Positions 1 to 9,108 of a DNA stretch of 11,251 nucleotides are shown one piece after another. The notes beneath the pieces were generated by a model that saw only the letters and a program-made list of their open reading frames with translations, made no database searches and was not told where the DNA came from. Origin of the DNA: Rodentolepis nana (lineage: Eukaryota; Platyhelminthes; Cestoda; Cyclophyllidea; Hymenolepididae); NCBI GenBank assembly GCA_900617975.1, contig UZAE01001860.1:1-11251 (forward strand), given 5' to 3'. The position numbers were made by a program, and so were the translations under genes. How positions within the stretch are numbered: the first letter of the stretch is position 1; every line of letters starts with the position of its first letter.

Positions 1-915
1 CTATCGTTATTTTGAACCATCAACGACATTCCATAGCCTTGAGGTCACATCAATTCTAATGTACTTTAGTCCCCTTTAGTGATATTATTGACAGTATATA
101 CCCAAACCATAGCTATAAACAGGAAAAAAACCTTGGGTATTCTAGTGCTAAAGGCGTTGGAAAGGTAGTTGTCTTTAAATACTTTTCCTTGGTTTAATTT
201 AGAAATCGTCGGTTTTCCTTGATTATCCTAGTGAATAAATATGGAAATAAAAGTTTTTCCTTGTGATATTTTAGACCCAGACATTTATCACTTCTTCAGC
301 TACGCCTCTTGTTTCACCGAATTAACCCGAGAATCTTTTGCTTTACCTCGGCGCTAACAGAGATGCTTGCTGGTTAATGCAACTTAAATCTAAACATGGA
401 TCGTTAAATAAACTTAAAATGCAATTATGAAGATCATAAGTCGCTAAAATTTATATCAACTGGCAGACTTTATGATATCTATCATTAGGCCTTTAGTTGA
501 CTTCAGGCTTCACAGAGGGGATGAACTTCAAACTCACAAAAAGTGGAGAATGGGAACAGAAGAGTGATTCACAGATGTAAAAGAGGCAAACAGGCACAAA
601 GGTGGTAAAAAGGGTAAGGTGAGTACAGTGAAAGTAGTTGAAAACGACATGGTAGTTTGAATTTGACTCTCGGTTTATAGACTTTATTGTCGTATGAGCA
701 TACGTTGCCCAGGGTGTACCACATGGAGGTAAGTCTATGGCGAACCAATAAGTTGCCAACTTTTTTTAATTTTATCGATAAGGGAACCACGTGACATTTA
801 CCATAATTACATTCAGTTGTCATATTAATAGCTGATTATTTTGCCATATTATTGATATTTTTAAAGAAGTTCTTTTCTGCTCTCTCTCTTAAATGTCTTA
901 ATTTTTGTGTTTTAG
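1..915 (+). other. Upstream or intronic region of the HLCS gene
   Basis: No exon could be supported here. A splice acceptor (TTTTAG) ends at 915 and opens the first visible HLCS exon in phase 0, so at least one earlier exon lies in this stretch or left of the window. A small ATG frame at 241-357 (38 codons) looks protein-like but has no suitable donor in phase 0. Four loose repeats of a (TT)CCTTG core begin near 131, 187, 217 and 259. The stretch also contains copy L of a dispersed repeat, listed separately. The absence of the N-terminal coding part agrees with animal HLCS proteins having a long, poorly conserved N terminus. Confidence 0.5.
570..738 (-). repeat. Dispersed repeat, copy L (inverted partner at 11066-11251)
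   Basis: The reverse complement of 11066-11251 aligns by eye to this stretch over most of its length, with small gaps. Shared blocks include ACAAAGGT, AAGGTGAG/GAGGTGAG, ATGGTAGTTTGAA, ATACGTTGCCCAGG and GGAGGTAAGTCTAT. Similarity stops sharply at 738 (after AAGTCTAT), which marks one element end; the other end is vague, around 520-570. The last 62 bp (677-738) are bounded by inverted arms ATAGACTT / AAGTCTAT. Strand is set so that copy R is taken as +. An open frame of up to 88 codons runs on the minus strand, but copy R has a stop after 23 aligned codons of the same frame, so coding is not supported. Family unknown: a MITE, SINE or TRIM-like non-autonomous element is possible. Confidence 0.75.
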
Positions 916-2157
916 AAGTGGGATAGTCTCACCAAGCTGCTCACAGCTGAAATAAAAGCAAAACTTGATGTTGTTTCTTCCGGATATCATGGACATTCCT
1001 TTTCGTTTTCCGATTACCTTTCCGCTCTTGGTAGTGCCAAAAAATTGGGTCAAAATGTCTTTTGGGCTGAAGTTCTATCGTCAAGCTTCACAATCGGTAA
1101 AAGGTACAGTTATAATGGAAATTCCCCTTATAAATTCTTAGCATTCTCCAAAAATTGCCCAAACAATCTGGTCTCGTTCTGATTTCGGCTATTCAGACGG
1201 CTGGTATAGGTAACTACTTAATTACCATATTCAAGTAGTATATAGGACGTGGCAACAATCAGTGGATCTCTCCACGAGGAATGGCCTGTTTCACTCTGCA
1301 TTTTGATTTGCCACTATTGGATAATGAGGCATCTTGTAAACTTTCCCAAGTTCTCACGTGGACTCAACATCTATCTTCGATTGCCGTTACTCAAACTTGT
1401 AATGAACTTTTATGCCAATATGATGTGAGTTTTTACTACTCGCTTAGCTTTTAAAGGGATATAATCGTTTCCGTTTCACGATTAAGCCTATTTTAGAATG
1501 GAAATGAACTGGATGTGGAAATTAAAATCAAATGGCCAAATGATATCTATGTGATTGACAAGAAAACTAATACCGCCTCCAAAATTGCCGGAGCTGTGTC
1601 TACAGCTAGTCTCTCGGATACAACTAAAGCTAGATGCCTTTTGGGTAGGTTGTAAAGATGTATGTTTTAACGTCTCTAATTTAATCATTTAGGAATTGGC
1701 ATAAATGTGGCGAATCCATTGCCAACAACATGCCTATTTGAAATAATTCGAAGACGCTCTACAAATAAAAATGTTGAAATGCCTTCGATAGCCACCGTGA
1801 TTGGGAGGACGATTTTTCATTTGGAGAGGTTGATTGGTCAGCTTGAGCGTGGTGATATGGAGGGTATCAAAGAATTGTACACAAAATTCTGGATACATAG
1901 GTAGCCTTTCAGCAATTAAAGGAACCGTGTTTTATACATCACTTTCTTTGCATTTTAGTGGCCAACGGATCAAAGCCATTTGCGAAGGTGAATGCATTGA
2001 ATGCGTCATTCTTGGTGTCGATGATTTCGGGTATTTGATAGCGAGGCAAGTTGAAAGTGGAGAGCTAGTTACACTTCATACGGATGGTAATTCAATTGAT
2101 ATGGCTTCTAGGACTATAATATCACGAAGCTTTAGTCGTTTTGAGAAAATGCAATAG
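916..2157 (+). CDS. HLCS: Biotin--protein ligase / holocarboxylase synthetase, 3' six exons (5' partial)
   Basis: Joined exons 916-1103, 1142-1209, 1246-1424, 1497-1644, 1693-1900 and 1959-2157 give 329 residues ending in TAG; all five introns are GT-AG and the phases fit. The enzyme activates biotin as biotinyl-AMP and transfers it to a lysine of acetyl-CoA, pyruvate, propionyl-CoA and methylcrotonyl-CoA carboxylases, in cytosol and mitochondria. Visible family marks, numbered in this fragment: the biotin/ATP loop GIGRGNNQWISPRG (84-97), KWPNDIY (157-163), the lysine in SKIAG (K174) equivalent to the catalytic lysine of BirA, LLGIGINV (193-200), and the C-terminal SH3-like region with GVDDFGYL and HTDGNSIDM. 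The start is missing: 916 is a phase-0 acceptor junction, and animal HLCS proteins are usually much longer at the N terminus. No frameshift or internal stop is seen in the joined exons, so the gene looks functional. Identification is firm; the exact 5' structure is unknown. Confidence 0.95.
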
Positions 2158-2483
2158 AATATTTTTTTTATGGAATTGCTTGACTTCGATATCTTCATGA
2201 GTCGTCAATGGATTTTAGGAGTCCATGTGGGGGACTGTGGGCGTTAATTAAAAATAGATTTGGAGAGAAGCAAGTCATGGAAAACTACAAGATTCGATAT
2301 TAGTCCAGCAACGCAGCAATTATTTCGTAACTTTTGATTTAGTTTGGTAATTTGAGAAAACATGAATGTAGTCTAATAGTTGTTTATACACATGAAATGA
2401 TTTTTACGGACTTCGCGTGGTCAAATAGAAACCAAAAATAGGCAAGATCTATGTTTATGGCACAAAGGTGCATTCGGCATAGC

Positions 2484-2489
2484 AATAAA
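2484..2489 (+). promoter_or_regulatory. Candidate polyadenylation signal for HLCS
   Basis: The first canonical AATAAA after the HLCS stop codon lies about 330 bp downstream. Further AATAAA hexamers occur at 2905-2910 and 3315-3320, so which one is used cannot be decided from sequence alone. Confidence 0.4.
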
Positions 2490-3285
2490 GAAAATAGGAT
2501 ACTACGATGTATTCAGTCTACATTCGATAGTCTTCACTAGATACAATTTCAAGCAGAAGTTTAACAAAGAATATTGACTATTTTAAGTGATTGATGAATG
2601 AGTAGGGGCATAGGAAGAACATGTATGATAATTAGGCTACTGGTCCATGGTAATACCTATTTTACATGTAAGTAGCTGGATTTTAAAAAGGTTTTTGTAA
2701 AAGCCGGTGAATCAAAAATTGTCCCTGAACTTGAACCCCTTCTTTCAAAATTAAAGTATGTCATGAATTATGTAGGCATATTTGTTCATTGTGGTTCTGT
2801 TTTTAACTAAAAATAGAACTACACTTAATGCAGTATCCGTCATATAAGCTAAAAATAAACATCCACTATAATACTAACTTATCCTTATTAGTTCAGAAAA
2901 GGAGAATAAAACAATACAATAAAATTTTAGAAGATATCTACGGCACGGTAAATGTTCAAAACGACAAGGAATGTAAGCTGCTTGAACGAAGACTTACTTG
3001 ACTAAAAATATTTCAGCCAATGATGGTAATTAGTCAAAGGAATAAGCCATTAGAGTCTATGTCCATTTATTAACTGAACGAAAACAGCACCATAAACTGT
3101 AAAACAAGGGGATCAGATGAAAGTGATTGAATGAAAGCTTGACCTTGGATTGATATAATGCATTCATTCTCAAATTCAGATGTAATTAAGCGCAAAGTAT
3201 GGTATTAGCAGAATCGAAAAGTTTTAATGAGCTTACTTAACAATGCGATGACTTCCGAAACTAACGGTACGCACTACGTTGGGAT

Positions 3286-3300
3286 GGGGGGGGGGGGGGG
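3286..3300 (+). repeat. Homopolymer tract of 15 G
   Basis: Fifteen consecutive G residues preceded by GGGAT in otherwise AT-rich DNA, about 450 bp upstream of the zinc-finger gene start. The length is slippage-prone and may be inexact in an assembly. Confidence 0.9.
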
Positions 3301-3590
3301 AGATTAATGGGAATAATAAAGGATTGTTAGATAAAATACAGATGTTGTATATTTATTTAGCATAAAATTGATGGGTTTGAAATTCAATCGCACCTCCTCA
3401 AAGATGTAATACTTATGAAACCGTGGGTATACTTTTGAGGCAATTATAAACAATATCAAAATTGGATGAAATAATTCGTCTCTGAGCTATTTATTTTAAT
3501 AAATTCTGCAAATAAAATCGTTATTAAATTCATTTTAATATTTAATTTTGTTGTAAAAACTAATCATTCAATAATAAACGATTTAAATAC

Positions 3591-3656
3591 ATGCCCGTTT
3601 GTTTGAATTTTCGATCTCTGCTCCTATGGTCGAATGAGCCTGGTTCTGGGTCTTAG
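3591..3656 (+). other. Possible upstream ORF in the leader of the zinc-finger gene
   Basis: ATG at 3591 opens a 21-codon frame (MPVCLNFR...) ending at TAG 3654-3656, 91 bp before the main ATG. It matters only if transcription starts upstream of 3591, which cannot be seen. A second ATG at about 3626 gives a three-codon frame. Confidence 0.25.
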
Positions 3657-3747
3657 AGCTCTTAGCACGGTTTTGTCATCGTGGTTTAAACTTTGGATCG
3701 CTTAATCTTCGATTAATACTCTGTATTATTATTAATTATTGTTGGAA

Positions 3748-6700
3748 ATGCTGCCAACATCAAGCCAATATGTCTATGTGACCGACACGAACAATTTTCC
3801 TTCGACATTGGAAAGTAATGGTCAAGAGTCTGTACATGTTGTTACACCGGTGGAAGTAATTCCCGTTGATCCATCAGCTCCTATTCTTTCTAACAAAAAT
3901 CCACTGCGTCTAGTTGCAAATAATGGACAGTATATTTCCCTTGATGGTAGTGGAAATCCCAACGTTCAAAGGGTCGTGCAAATTCTTAATGCCAAGAATA
4001 TTGTTAAGAAAGAGGGAGCTGTTAGTCTCAATTACGATAACAAGAACATAGTTTGTAACGTTTATCACGCAAATAGGAATCAGTTTCTTCAAGCAGCTGT
4101 TTCCCAAGCGACCGCACAGTCGTCTGCTCCTAGGCGACGTGGCCGTCGACCTGGTCGCAAAAATAAAACTCGAGATGATGATGACCCTGATTATGTACCG
4201 GATTTGCCCGAGGAGCTTCTAACTTCATATCCGGTTCAGCACAGTCCTTCATCTGGTCAAGTGAGTTTTATCGTATTTATTTAATTATGGTGTTGTCCAT
4301 CTGATAATATATGAGTTTGTCGTTTAGTGGTTATCTTTTACGCCTGTAGTCATTTCGATGTTATTCACAAGCATCTATTGAATGGAGTGTCCAACTGCAT
4401 TGCTTCATTTTGGTTCGCAAATATATAATAGATCGAAATTTAGATCGGCTCCTACTCAAGTGGTGTTCCTCGATGCCCTTTGAAGTGCAGGAAATTTTTA
4501 ATTTCATGTATAAAATTGATTCCTTTAAGATTAAGCGTTTTGGGTTTAGCTCATGTTTGATATTCAGTTTTTTTCTTGTTTTGCTTCTGTTTCATTTCAG
4601 AATCGCATTGATGTATGGTGAATAAAAATATGTATAACTGGAAATAGGGTGTTTGAGGCACATATGTAAATATGTGAATACTGTTTACTGGAAGCATTTC
4701 ATGAGGTGTCTTAAACACCCAAAAAATTATTTCCATGTATAGCCCTCTAACGTTACCCCTAACCGTCTATTTCAGATGTCTGTGTACAGTGATCGCAATT
4801 TCGATCCAGAATATGATGATACTTCTGACCTAGAAAGCTATAGCAGTTCTATATCGAACGAATTTGTCTGCGAAATATGCTCTCGATCATTCCAAAATAA
4901 GGCTGGTTTATCTCGACACAAGATGTTGAAACACAGTGGGAAGAAAATTTCTGTTGGACCAAAAGTTGATCCAGCTAGACGGGCTCAACTCAGATACGAC
5001 AATCTCAAATCAGCGCTTGAAAAGGCTTCTCCGCAAGATATAATTGAATTAGCTGCTCCCTATGTAGCTCAATATGTGCCCCTTTGGAATTATCTCTTCC
5101 TTCGAACGGAGTTTGCCAATAAACCAACAGGTGAAGTCAATATCTCCCAATTGCCTGTCCCCCCACCTGAAATGCCCTTAGTAGTAGCGGAATATCTTGG
5201 ATTTATTAATAAATTCCGAGACAACTTTCCGAAGATTTCTCAGCGCATCAAGGATGTTAAACGACCTGATCCCAGAAGTGATGATGTTAATGACCAAGAA
5301 GTTGAAATCGATGAGAAACTGTTAGAGAGTTTTGGACCTGGCCCCACGTGCGCCAAGAGAAGGAGATACCTTGCTTTTAAAAAGAAACTCGAATCTAGTA
5401 TGAATGATATGAACCAGACCGTGGATGATGTAGATATTGACGGAGGTGAGACTGGAGTAGTTGAAGTAAGTTCTCTTAATTTCCTTTAATTCAATAAAAT
5501 GATATTGAGTAGGAGGAATTGTTATTGGAGATGCTCTTATTATTCGATTTTAGCAATTTTAAAAGTGCAGAAAAGGTTAGGTAGTCTTATTTTAAGGCGT
5601 ATAAACTGCCGTGTGGAGTGAAGTGTAACAGTAACGACTTTTCATCGGTCTTTAAACCTAGTATTGGTAAAATGGGTGGTTCGCAACCCATCCAAGTCAA
5701 TTTTTCAGCCAAATACTTTCTATCTTTTGGTTGGCCTGGTAGTTCTTAAATTGTGCTTTTAATCTTCCCTGTATCAAAAGTTGATACTAGTATTCATGAA
5801 CTGAAAATAGATCGGCATAACGAATACAGAGTCATTAGAGCAATGATCCATGGCAGTGCTTGCGAATGGAGTGGTGGAAGGTAACTTGCGAGCAATCAGG
5901 TGCATTATTTTTTGCAGGGGCGAGTGAGTGCTTTTGCAAAATGTAGGTTTTTACTTCATAACCTACTGGACTCTTGTACATTTTGACTGGAGGAAGGTGA
6001 AATGTAACTTACTAGTTCGCGGTTCTTGAAGGTGAATTTTCGTGAATTTGTCATCTTTTGTTTCTTGGGTAATTGAGATTTGTATAAGGGTTTATTTTTC
6101 CTTAATTGCTTTCGTCGTATATCACTTCCTAAGATCGAAGCCTTGCAATTCACTAGATTTGTGCTGTTAAACTCATTTACACTTTCGAGGGCCATTATTC
6201 TGTTTAAATGATATAGGTGCCCACTGTCATCTTAAATTACTTTGTTGCCGTTTTTGTCTTCATGGTTGTATTTATATAGACATTGTGGTTGATTACTTTG
6301 ATCTGAATTTTTCATTTAGGCCATCTAATTTTTCCCTATTTCTCTTCCTTTGTCTTTAGGTTAAAGATTCTCTTCAATCATATGTGCTTGGCGTAATCAT
6401 GGGTCGTTATAAGTTACGACAGAATCTCTCCTCGGGTTCGCTTCCCGCTCGTTATGCTGCTGCTGGTTATGGATATCCAGAAATTGTAAACTTGGACGAA
6501 ACGTTTCAGCAGCAATCTCGGGATAAGCAGGAGCAGCTATCTCAACCTACGGAGTCTAATTCTAACGAAAAGGATAAGACACTAAAATCTGCTCCTAAAA
6601 AAGCCATGGTAATCACTGGAGTCCAACCGGAAACTGTTGACATGGTTCAAGAGGTAGACAACACTTCATGTCCTGAAATTGAAGAGCCTCAAAACAATGT

Positions 6701-8010
6701 CCAACAGGCTGACGATCAGTCTAATGTAAGTTTAGATTCGCTTTAAATGTGATGGATGTGGACCAATAGGTATCCCCTAGCTATTTAGACCCACTTGACT
6801 CCGCTTCAACAGTGATGGATGGTTTATTAACATTAGTATTTGGAGGGAGTGGGGCAAAAAGAGGTGGGGCGGTCAGAACCTTATTTTTATATTGTTGAGG
6901 TCGGTTATAGGTACAGATGTACAGATAATATACTTTAATCTCAAGAATACAAGCAAATGGCTCCTTTTCTTTATAGTTTCTCCTGTAGTTGGGACTTGGA
7001 AAAATTCATTAGCACTTCTAAATGTCAATCAATGGGCAGATTTTGATATTTGAGTCATTGTGCACCAACTCTGAGTCGGCTACTGTAAATTTTAGTTGGT
7101 TTTGGTGCGAGCTGGAGGTATAAGCGGTGGCTTTAGAAATTACCAATGAATGCCTATAGGTCTATGGTTAATATAACTTAATGTCATGGTAAGAACCTGT
7201 TTTGTGTTTGGTGTTAAGGTCTATAAAAAGAAGTGTGTTTTTCAATGACAACCATCTTATAATCTAGGCGAGAAAATAGGAAGAGATAAAGGTAAGAAAG
7301 ATGGCCCTAAAGCATAAAGAGCTGGATAAAGCCGCCATCTTGCCACAATTATCAAATATCCGAAGACTTTGATGATCATATCCTGTGTTCTAGCCCATGA
7401 ATCCTGCTTTTTCATGTTGGTTCCGTGCTAGTTCCTAAGGTTGCAAGACTACTACTATTCTCCCAGTGGTAACATGCTTGGTGGCATACAGACGGCTTAG
7501 ATCTTCTTAGGGGTTAATGGACATGGATTTACATTTCGGGCTTTTGCTTACATTATTAGTTAAACTGATGAGTCGGTTCTGGTTACTGTCAGGCTAATGC
7601 CTCCACTCTTGGTGTTATGACTTTTTCCGTGTTTTATTTTGCAGACTAATGTAGCAGAGGGTGAGCATGTATTTGATGGTCCCATTCCCGAGGAGCTAAT
7701 AGCAAATGGAACCTACATCCCCCTGACCCAAGGTGATGGCGGCTCCACTGAATATGTATATCATTTTCAAAATGGCTATGTGTATAATCGGAGAACCGGG
7801 CGAGTGGCGACGGAAGATGAAGTGATTATTTGTCCAAACCCTTCAACTGAAACTGTCTACGTCCAGGCCGTCACGGAGACAACAAGTATACTGACAATGC
7901 CCGATGGTACCCAAATTCAAGTCCAACATGGACCTGATGGCGTGACTTCGGAACTCTTTAATATGATCCTTCAACAGTTAAGATCTGAGGACGGTACTCA
8001 TCAGCAATAG
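3748..8010 (+). CDS. Single C2H2 zinc-finger nuclear protein with AT-hook-like motif, ZNF839-like
   Basis: Joined exons 3748-4260, 4776-5465, 6360-6725 and 7645-8010 give 644 residues; every junction is GT-AG and phase 0. The start is the first in-frame ATG (GGAAATGC), with an in-frame TAA at 3733 just upstream. Order along the protein: a low-complexity N terminus; a basic AT-hook-like stretch RRRGRRPGRKNK (129-140) followed by acidic DDDDPDYVPD; an acidic Ser-rich linker; one C2H2 finger FVCEICSRSF...RHKMLKH (C203, C206, H219, H224; C-x2-C-x12-H-x4-H); a predicted helical block (about 238-283, with DIIELAAPYVAQYV); a basic cluster KRRRYLAFKKK that could be a nuclear localisation signal; a Gln/Glu-rich region; and a C-terminal domain with repeated D/N-G turns (FQNGYVYN, MPDGTQIQV). 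The helical block and the C-terminal segment recall vertebrate ZNF839, a poorly characterised nuclear protein; that link is from memory and tentative. Likely role: DNA or chromatin binding. Exon structure is well supported; function is not. Confidence 0.85.
4633..4741 (+). repeat. Long imperfect hairpin in intron 1 of the zinc-finger gene
   Basis: The arms GGGTGTTTGAGGCAC (4647-4661) and GTGTCTTAAACACCC (4706-4720) pair over all 15 positions as RNA, two of them G-U. After a 7-nt bulge on the 3' side (4721-4727, AAAAAAT) the stem continues with TGGAAATA (4639-4646) against TATTTCCA (4728-4735), then a 2x2 mismatch and TATA (4633-4636) with TATA (4738-4741). The 44-nt loop includes a competing small hairpin, CACATAT / ATATGTG (4659-4665 with 4670-4676). 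It ends 34 bp before the exon at 4776. It could be a foldback mobile element, an intronic microRNA-type precursor or a splicing structure; none is proven. Confidence 0.8.
5466..6359 (+). other. Intron 2 of the zinc-finger gene
   Basis: Donor GTAAGT at 5466 and acceptor TTTAG ending at 6359, with a pyrimidine-rich tract before it. A small 6-bp hairpin, ATGGGT/ACCCAT, sits at 5672-5691 around the sequence GGTTCGCA. A minus-strand frame of 79 codons at 5956-6195 has no family features and is probably chance. Nothing else is recognised. Confidence 0.75.
6726..7644 (+). other. Intron 3 of the zinc-finger gene
   Basis: Donor GTAAGT at 6726 and acceptor TTTTGCAG ending at 7644. It contains an 8-bp inverted repeat, AAGATGGC (7298-7305) and GCCATCTT (7334-7341), with a 28-nt spacer, which could arise by chance. 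No exon, RNA gene or known repeat is recognised. Confidence 0.75.
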
Positions 8011-8016
8011 TGTTTT

Positions 8017-8065
8017 TGTGTATATAGATATATATATATACCTTATGTGTGTGTATGTGTGTGTG
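8017..8065 (+). repeat. TA / GT dinucleotide microsatellite in the presumed 3' UTR
   Basis: Directly after the stop codon there is an interrupted TA run (8021-8040), then a GT run broken by one A (8046-8065). Such runs are length-variable. If transcribed, it lies in the 3' UTR of the zinc-finger gene. Confidence 0.85.
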
Positions 8066-9108
8066 AGACTTGCATTCATATCTATTTGTATCATTTTATA
8101 GTAGAATCATTTTCATTTTATAATTCGTAAAAACGGTCCATCATTATTACCGAAAATTGAACTTTTTCTCAAGTTGATACCCGCTATTTTCTGTTTTTTT
8201 TTGTGGATTTCCTGTGAGTGTAGATAAATATGGACTGTAGGAGTTTTGAGGGAGGTCGATTCCGATTGGTTCATAGTTTTATTAATTCGCCAGTGACAAC
8301 GGGCGGGCACGCTAAGGTCTCCTTTTAAACCTTCACCTTGGAGTAATCCCACGCTTTGGAGCTCTGCTAACATAGTTTTCTCTACTCTATTGAAAATTAA
8401 GTTGGTGTAAGTCATTCAAGACCATTCAACTTTCAAAACAATTGGGAGAGAAAATTGAGTTGAAGCACCAAGGCTAACATTCTTTATTAAGCGCGATCTC
8501 GAAGTCAAACACTGTAAACTAAGGAATGATGTAAGAAATCTAAAATCAGGAACGCGGGATGCTCGTTTAGTAGACGTCTTCCCACCCAATTCCAAAAATG
8601 TGAAGCAAGGCCTTGTCAATATTTTGACTTTCATCTCGTTCTTCCTCTATTTACCCCCTCTTTTTTATTTATTGGTTTTTACGTATTGCATTTCGCAAAT
8701 TTCAATTTGTAAGTTATTTTGCAAAGAAGAGGTGATTGAAGTATTGCTCACATGAGGATTTTTCGTGTTTATGCGGCAATCCGATGTGTGTTGATTAGCT
8801 TGAGGGCGTACGCTCATTAACTTTGAGAGGTCATTGACACTAATTGCTTATTCTTACAGCCAATCATGCTGTGATCTCATGTTACGCATTATCACTGCAT
8901 AGGCTTGGCAATTACAGACTAAAGGGATATATCAATCAACAATGAAGGATGCATAGGGTCCAACATAATTGTTAGGCGGCGAATTTATTTACCATCTTTC
9001 AAATGTTGAAAAATGATATGAAAGTTTGTTGGCAGTCCTGGTTTCATTCCTGTTTCAGAAACCTGCACTAATTAATCCTTATTCTGAAATAATCACATTA
9101 AGTGAAAT
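8066..9108. other. Presumed 3' UTR and intergenic region without recognised gene
   Basis: The left part should be 3' UTR of the zinc-finger gene, but no canonical AATAAA was found in the first several hundred bases, so the transcript end is unknown. Two abutting minus-strand frames (8113-8415 with 100 codons, 8416-8634 with 72 codons) show no domain, signal or family resemblance and are probably chance. Nothing else is recognised. Confidence 0.55.

Larger units (their letters stand above)
2158..3590. other. Intergenic region between HLCS and the zinc-finger gene
   Basis: AT-rich sequence with frequent stops in all frames and no exon-like stretch or recognisable RNA gene. It should contain the HLCS 3' UTR at its left end and the promoter of the zinc-finger gene at its right end. 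The motif CTAAAAATA or a close variant recurs (near 2805, 2848 and 2999), too short to define a repeat family. A pure G tract is listed separately. Confidence 0.6.

Noticed and set aside
677..738. U1 snRNA gene or pseudogene on the minus strand
   Set aside because: Only ACTTACCT and a short CCCTGGGC-like block match; no Sm site and no stem-loop I-IV organisation is visible.
493..759. 88-codon minus-strand open frame across repeat copy L
   Set aside because: It lies within a dispersed repeat. The same frame in copy R stops after 23 aligned codons, and it has no domain features.
700..760. Spliced-leader RNA gene (leader-like sequence ending ATGGAG before GTAAGT)
   Set aside because: Similarity between the copies stops eight bases after the GT, so the intron-like part and an Sm-binding site are not conserved. 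It does not match the cestode leader as I know it.
1488..1688. 66-codon minus-strand open frame
   Set aside because: It is antisense to HLCS exon 4, which contains the diagnostic KWPND motif on the + strand.
1834..1958. Separate start of a small gene at 1834
   Set aside because: This part reads through HLCS exon 5 in another frame and its intron; only the segment from 1959 is genuine HLCS coding sequence.
4410..4625. 71-codon plus-strand open frame
   Set aside because: It lies within intron 1 of the zinc-finger gene, has a hydrophobic low-complexity product and no family features.
5672..5691. tRNA T-arm or box B-like GGTTCGCAACC
   Set aside because: No acceptor stem, D arm or box A at proper spacing; the loop has eight bases and the hairpin only six pairs.
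5956..6195. 79-codon minus-strand open frame
   Set aside because: It is intronic, rich in Lys and Ser, with no domain and no promoter or splice signals that would make it a nested gene.
8113..8634. Two abutting minus-strand open frames of 100 and 72 codons
   Set aside because: They fall in the presumed 3' UTR, lack recognisable motifs and do not share a frame; AT-rich DNA produces such frames by chance.
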